Positions 13,414-14,377 of a stretch of 14,377 bases of DNA are shown in pieces. The DNA is from Eubacteriales bacterium (GTDB lineage Bacteria > Bacillota > Clostridia > Christensenellales > UMGS416). The position numbers and the translations under genes are program-made. Location of the stretch: NCBI GenBank assembly GCA_028709505.1, contig JAQVWW010000002.1, positions 1 to 14,377 of the forward strand, written 5' to 3'. The notes under the pieces are model-generated. The model was given only the letters and a program-made list of their open reading frames with translations. It searched no databases and had not been told where the DNA came from. Every line of letters starts with the position of its first letter. The first letter of the stretch is position 1.

Positions 13414-14377
13414 ATGATGGAGCATTTGTCCCTCTTGATCAAACCTGCTTCCAGCCTTTGCAATCTGCGCTGCAAGTACTGCTTTTACCACAGTCTTTCC
13501 GAAACCAGAGATAATCCGTCCTATGGCTTCATGAAGCCTCAAACCGCGGTCAGTATCATAGAAAAGGCTTTCGCCTATGCTCACAGGAGCGTCACCTTTA
13601 TGTTTCAGGGAGGAGAACCTACCCTCGCGGGCCTTGATTTTTTTAAGTTTTTCGTGCACAAGGCCGGGGAGATGAACACAAAAGGTTTAAAGCTGTATTA
13701 TACCATCCAGACCAACGGGATTTCTGTAGACGAAGAATTTGTGAAATTTTTTAAAAAGCACGATTTTCTTGTGGGACTTTCGCTTGACGGGACCAGGGAT
13801 ATCAACGACTATTTGAGGATCGACGCCTGCGGCAGAGGGACGCATAAAGAAATCCTTCGGACTGCCAGGATCTTTGACGACTATCAGATCAATTATAATA
13901 TCTTGACGGTTGTGAGCGCCTATACCGCGAAGCATATTGAAAAGATATACGGATATTACAAAAAAAACAATTTCTATTACCTTCAGTTTATTCCTTGCCT
14001 TGACCCTCTCGACAGAGCGCCTTTTTCGTCCCCATACTCGCTCACGCCTCACCGGTATGAGGAATTCCTCAAGACGCTTTTCAGGCTTTGGTACGATGAT
14101 CTGATACGTGGCAGATATGTCAGCATCCGGTTTTTTGACAACCTTATCAGGATGGCAAAGGGAGAAAGAACAGAACAATGCGGCGTGTCGGGCTATTGCG
14201 GAATGCAGTTTGTATTCGAAGCCGACGGAACGGTTTTTCCCTGTGACTTTTATTGTATCGACAGATGGAAGGTAGGCAACATCAACGAGATGTCTTTTGA
14301 AAACATTGCGGGAGCCGAGAATATGATGCGCTTTATCGAAACCTCCCTTGAGAAGGACAAGAAGTGTAAAACCTGTG
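13414..14377 (+). CDS. anaerobic sulfatase-maturating enzyme (radical SAM, SPASM), partial
   Basis: First 321 residues; the 3' end lies outside the window. ATG 13414 follows AAAGGAG (13398-13404). The sequence begins MMEHLSLLIKPASSLCNLRC, close to the Clostridium perfringens anSME as I remember it. Radical SAM cluster motif C16-x3-C20-x2-C23, then FMFQGGEPTLAG (GGEP at 66-69) for SAM binding, YTIQTNGI and FLVGLSLDG. The SPASM part begins CGVSGYCGMQFVFEADG (C256, C262) and FPCDFY (C277, with D278 matching the catalytic Asp of the family). The enzyme oxidises an active-site Cys or Ser of sulfatases to formylglycine without oxygen, in the cytoplasm. Remaining auxiliary-cluster cysteines should lie past the edge; CKTC is just reached. 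No sulfatase gene is in the window. Two structured repeats sit immediately upstream. Confidence 0.92.
   Translation, partial: MMEHLSLLIKPASSLCNLRCKYCFYHSLSETRDNPSYGFMKPQTAVSIIEKAFAYAHRSVTFMFQGGEPTLAGLDFFKFFVHKAGEMNTKGLKLYYTIQTNGISVDEEFVKFFKKHDFLVGLSLDGTRDINDYLRIDACGRGTHKEILRTARIFDDYQINYNILTVVSAYTAKHIEKIYGYYKKNNFYYLQFIPCLDPLDRAPFSSPYSLTPHRYEEFLKTLFRLWYDDLIRGRYVSIRFFDNLIRMAKGERTEQCGVSGYCGMQFVFEADGTVFPCDFYCIDRWKVGNINEMSFENIAGAENMMRFIETSLEKDKKCKTC

Overview
The window looks like chromosome from an anaerobic, gut-type Firmicute of the class Clostridia. That inference rests on AGGAGG-type ribosome sites, many short lipoproteins, zinc-ribbon membrane proteins, and a partial anaerobic sulfatase-maturase very like the Clostridium perfringens enzyme. 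Composition is moderately GC-rich except for an AT-rich island near 12.5-13.2 kb. All convincing genes are on the + strand.

Layout. (1) Positions 1-1700 hold no intact gene: there are decayed reading-frame fragments, a sigma-A-type promoter (1446-1475) and a frameshifted small helix-turn-helix gene (1512-1687), which reads as the eroded edge of a mobile element. (2) 1725-3170 is a membrane-embedded LuxR-family regulator ending in a good terminator. (3) 3319-12156 is a run of nine co-directional reading frames, all predicted membrane, lipoprotein or secreted: two 2-TM proteins of unknown function, a 2-TM protein with a zinc ribbon at each end, a DUF5050-like propeller lipoprotein, a secreted protein, a 1049-residue metallopeptidase/zinc-ribbon/MORN protein, two more lipoproteins and a DUF3592-like protein. 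A 17-bp perfect inverted-repeat terminator (12303-12338) follows. (4) 12526-13199 is a broken RelA/SpoT-domain gene. (5) 13200-13398 holds two tandem copies, 103 bases apart, of a structured inverted-repeat element, directly upstream of (6) a partial anaerobic sulfatase-maturating radical SAM enzyme that runs off the window end.

The most interesting part is the 3319-12156 cluster. The secreted protein (5836-6495) and the large metallopeptidase (6580-9729) are in the same frame, separated by one TAG and 28 open codons that read as protein. The first half carries the signal peptide that the second half lacks. Joined, they would make a roughly 1300-residue cell-surface protein: signal peptide, beta domain, carboxypeptidase-regulatory-like domain, HEXXH zinc peptidase, TM, two zinc ribbons, TM, MORN repeats, C-terminal beta domain. 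The TAG may be a nonsense mutation, a sequencing error, a reinitiation junction (a GGAGG lies 8 bases before the downstream ATG) or a readthrough site. My working idea is a cell-envelope sensing or processing complex, possibly under the neighbouring membrane LuxR regulator. The cluster's function is inference only.
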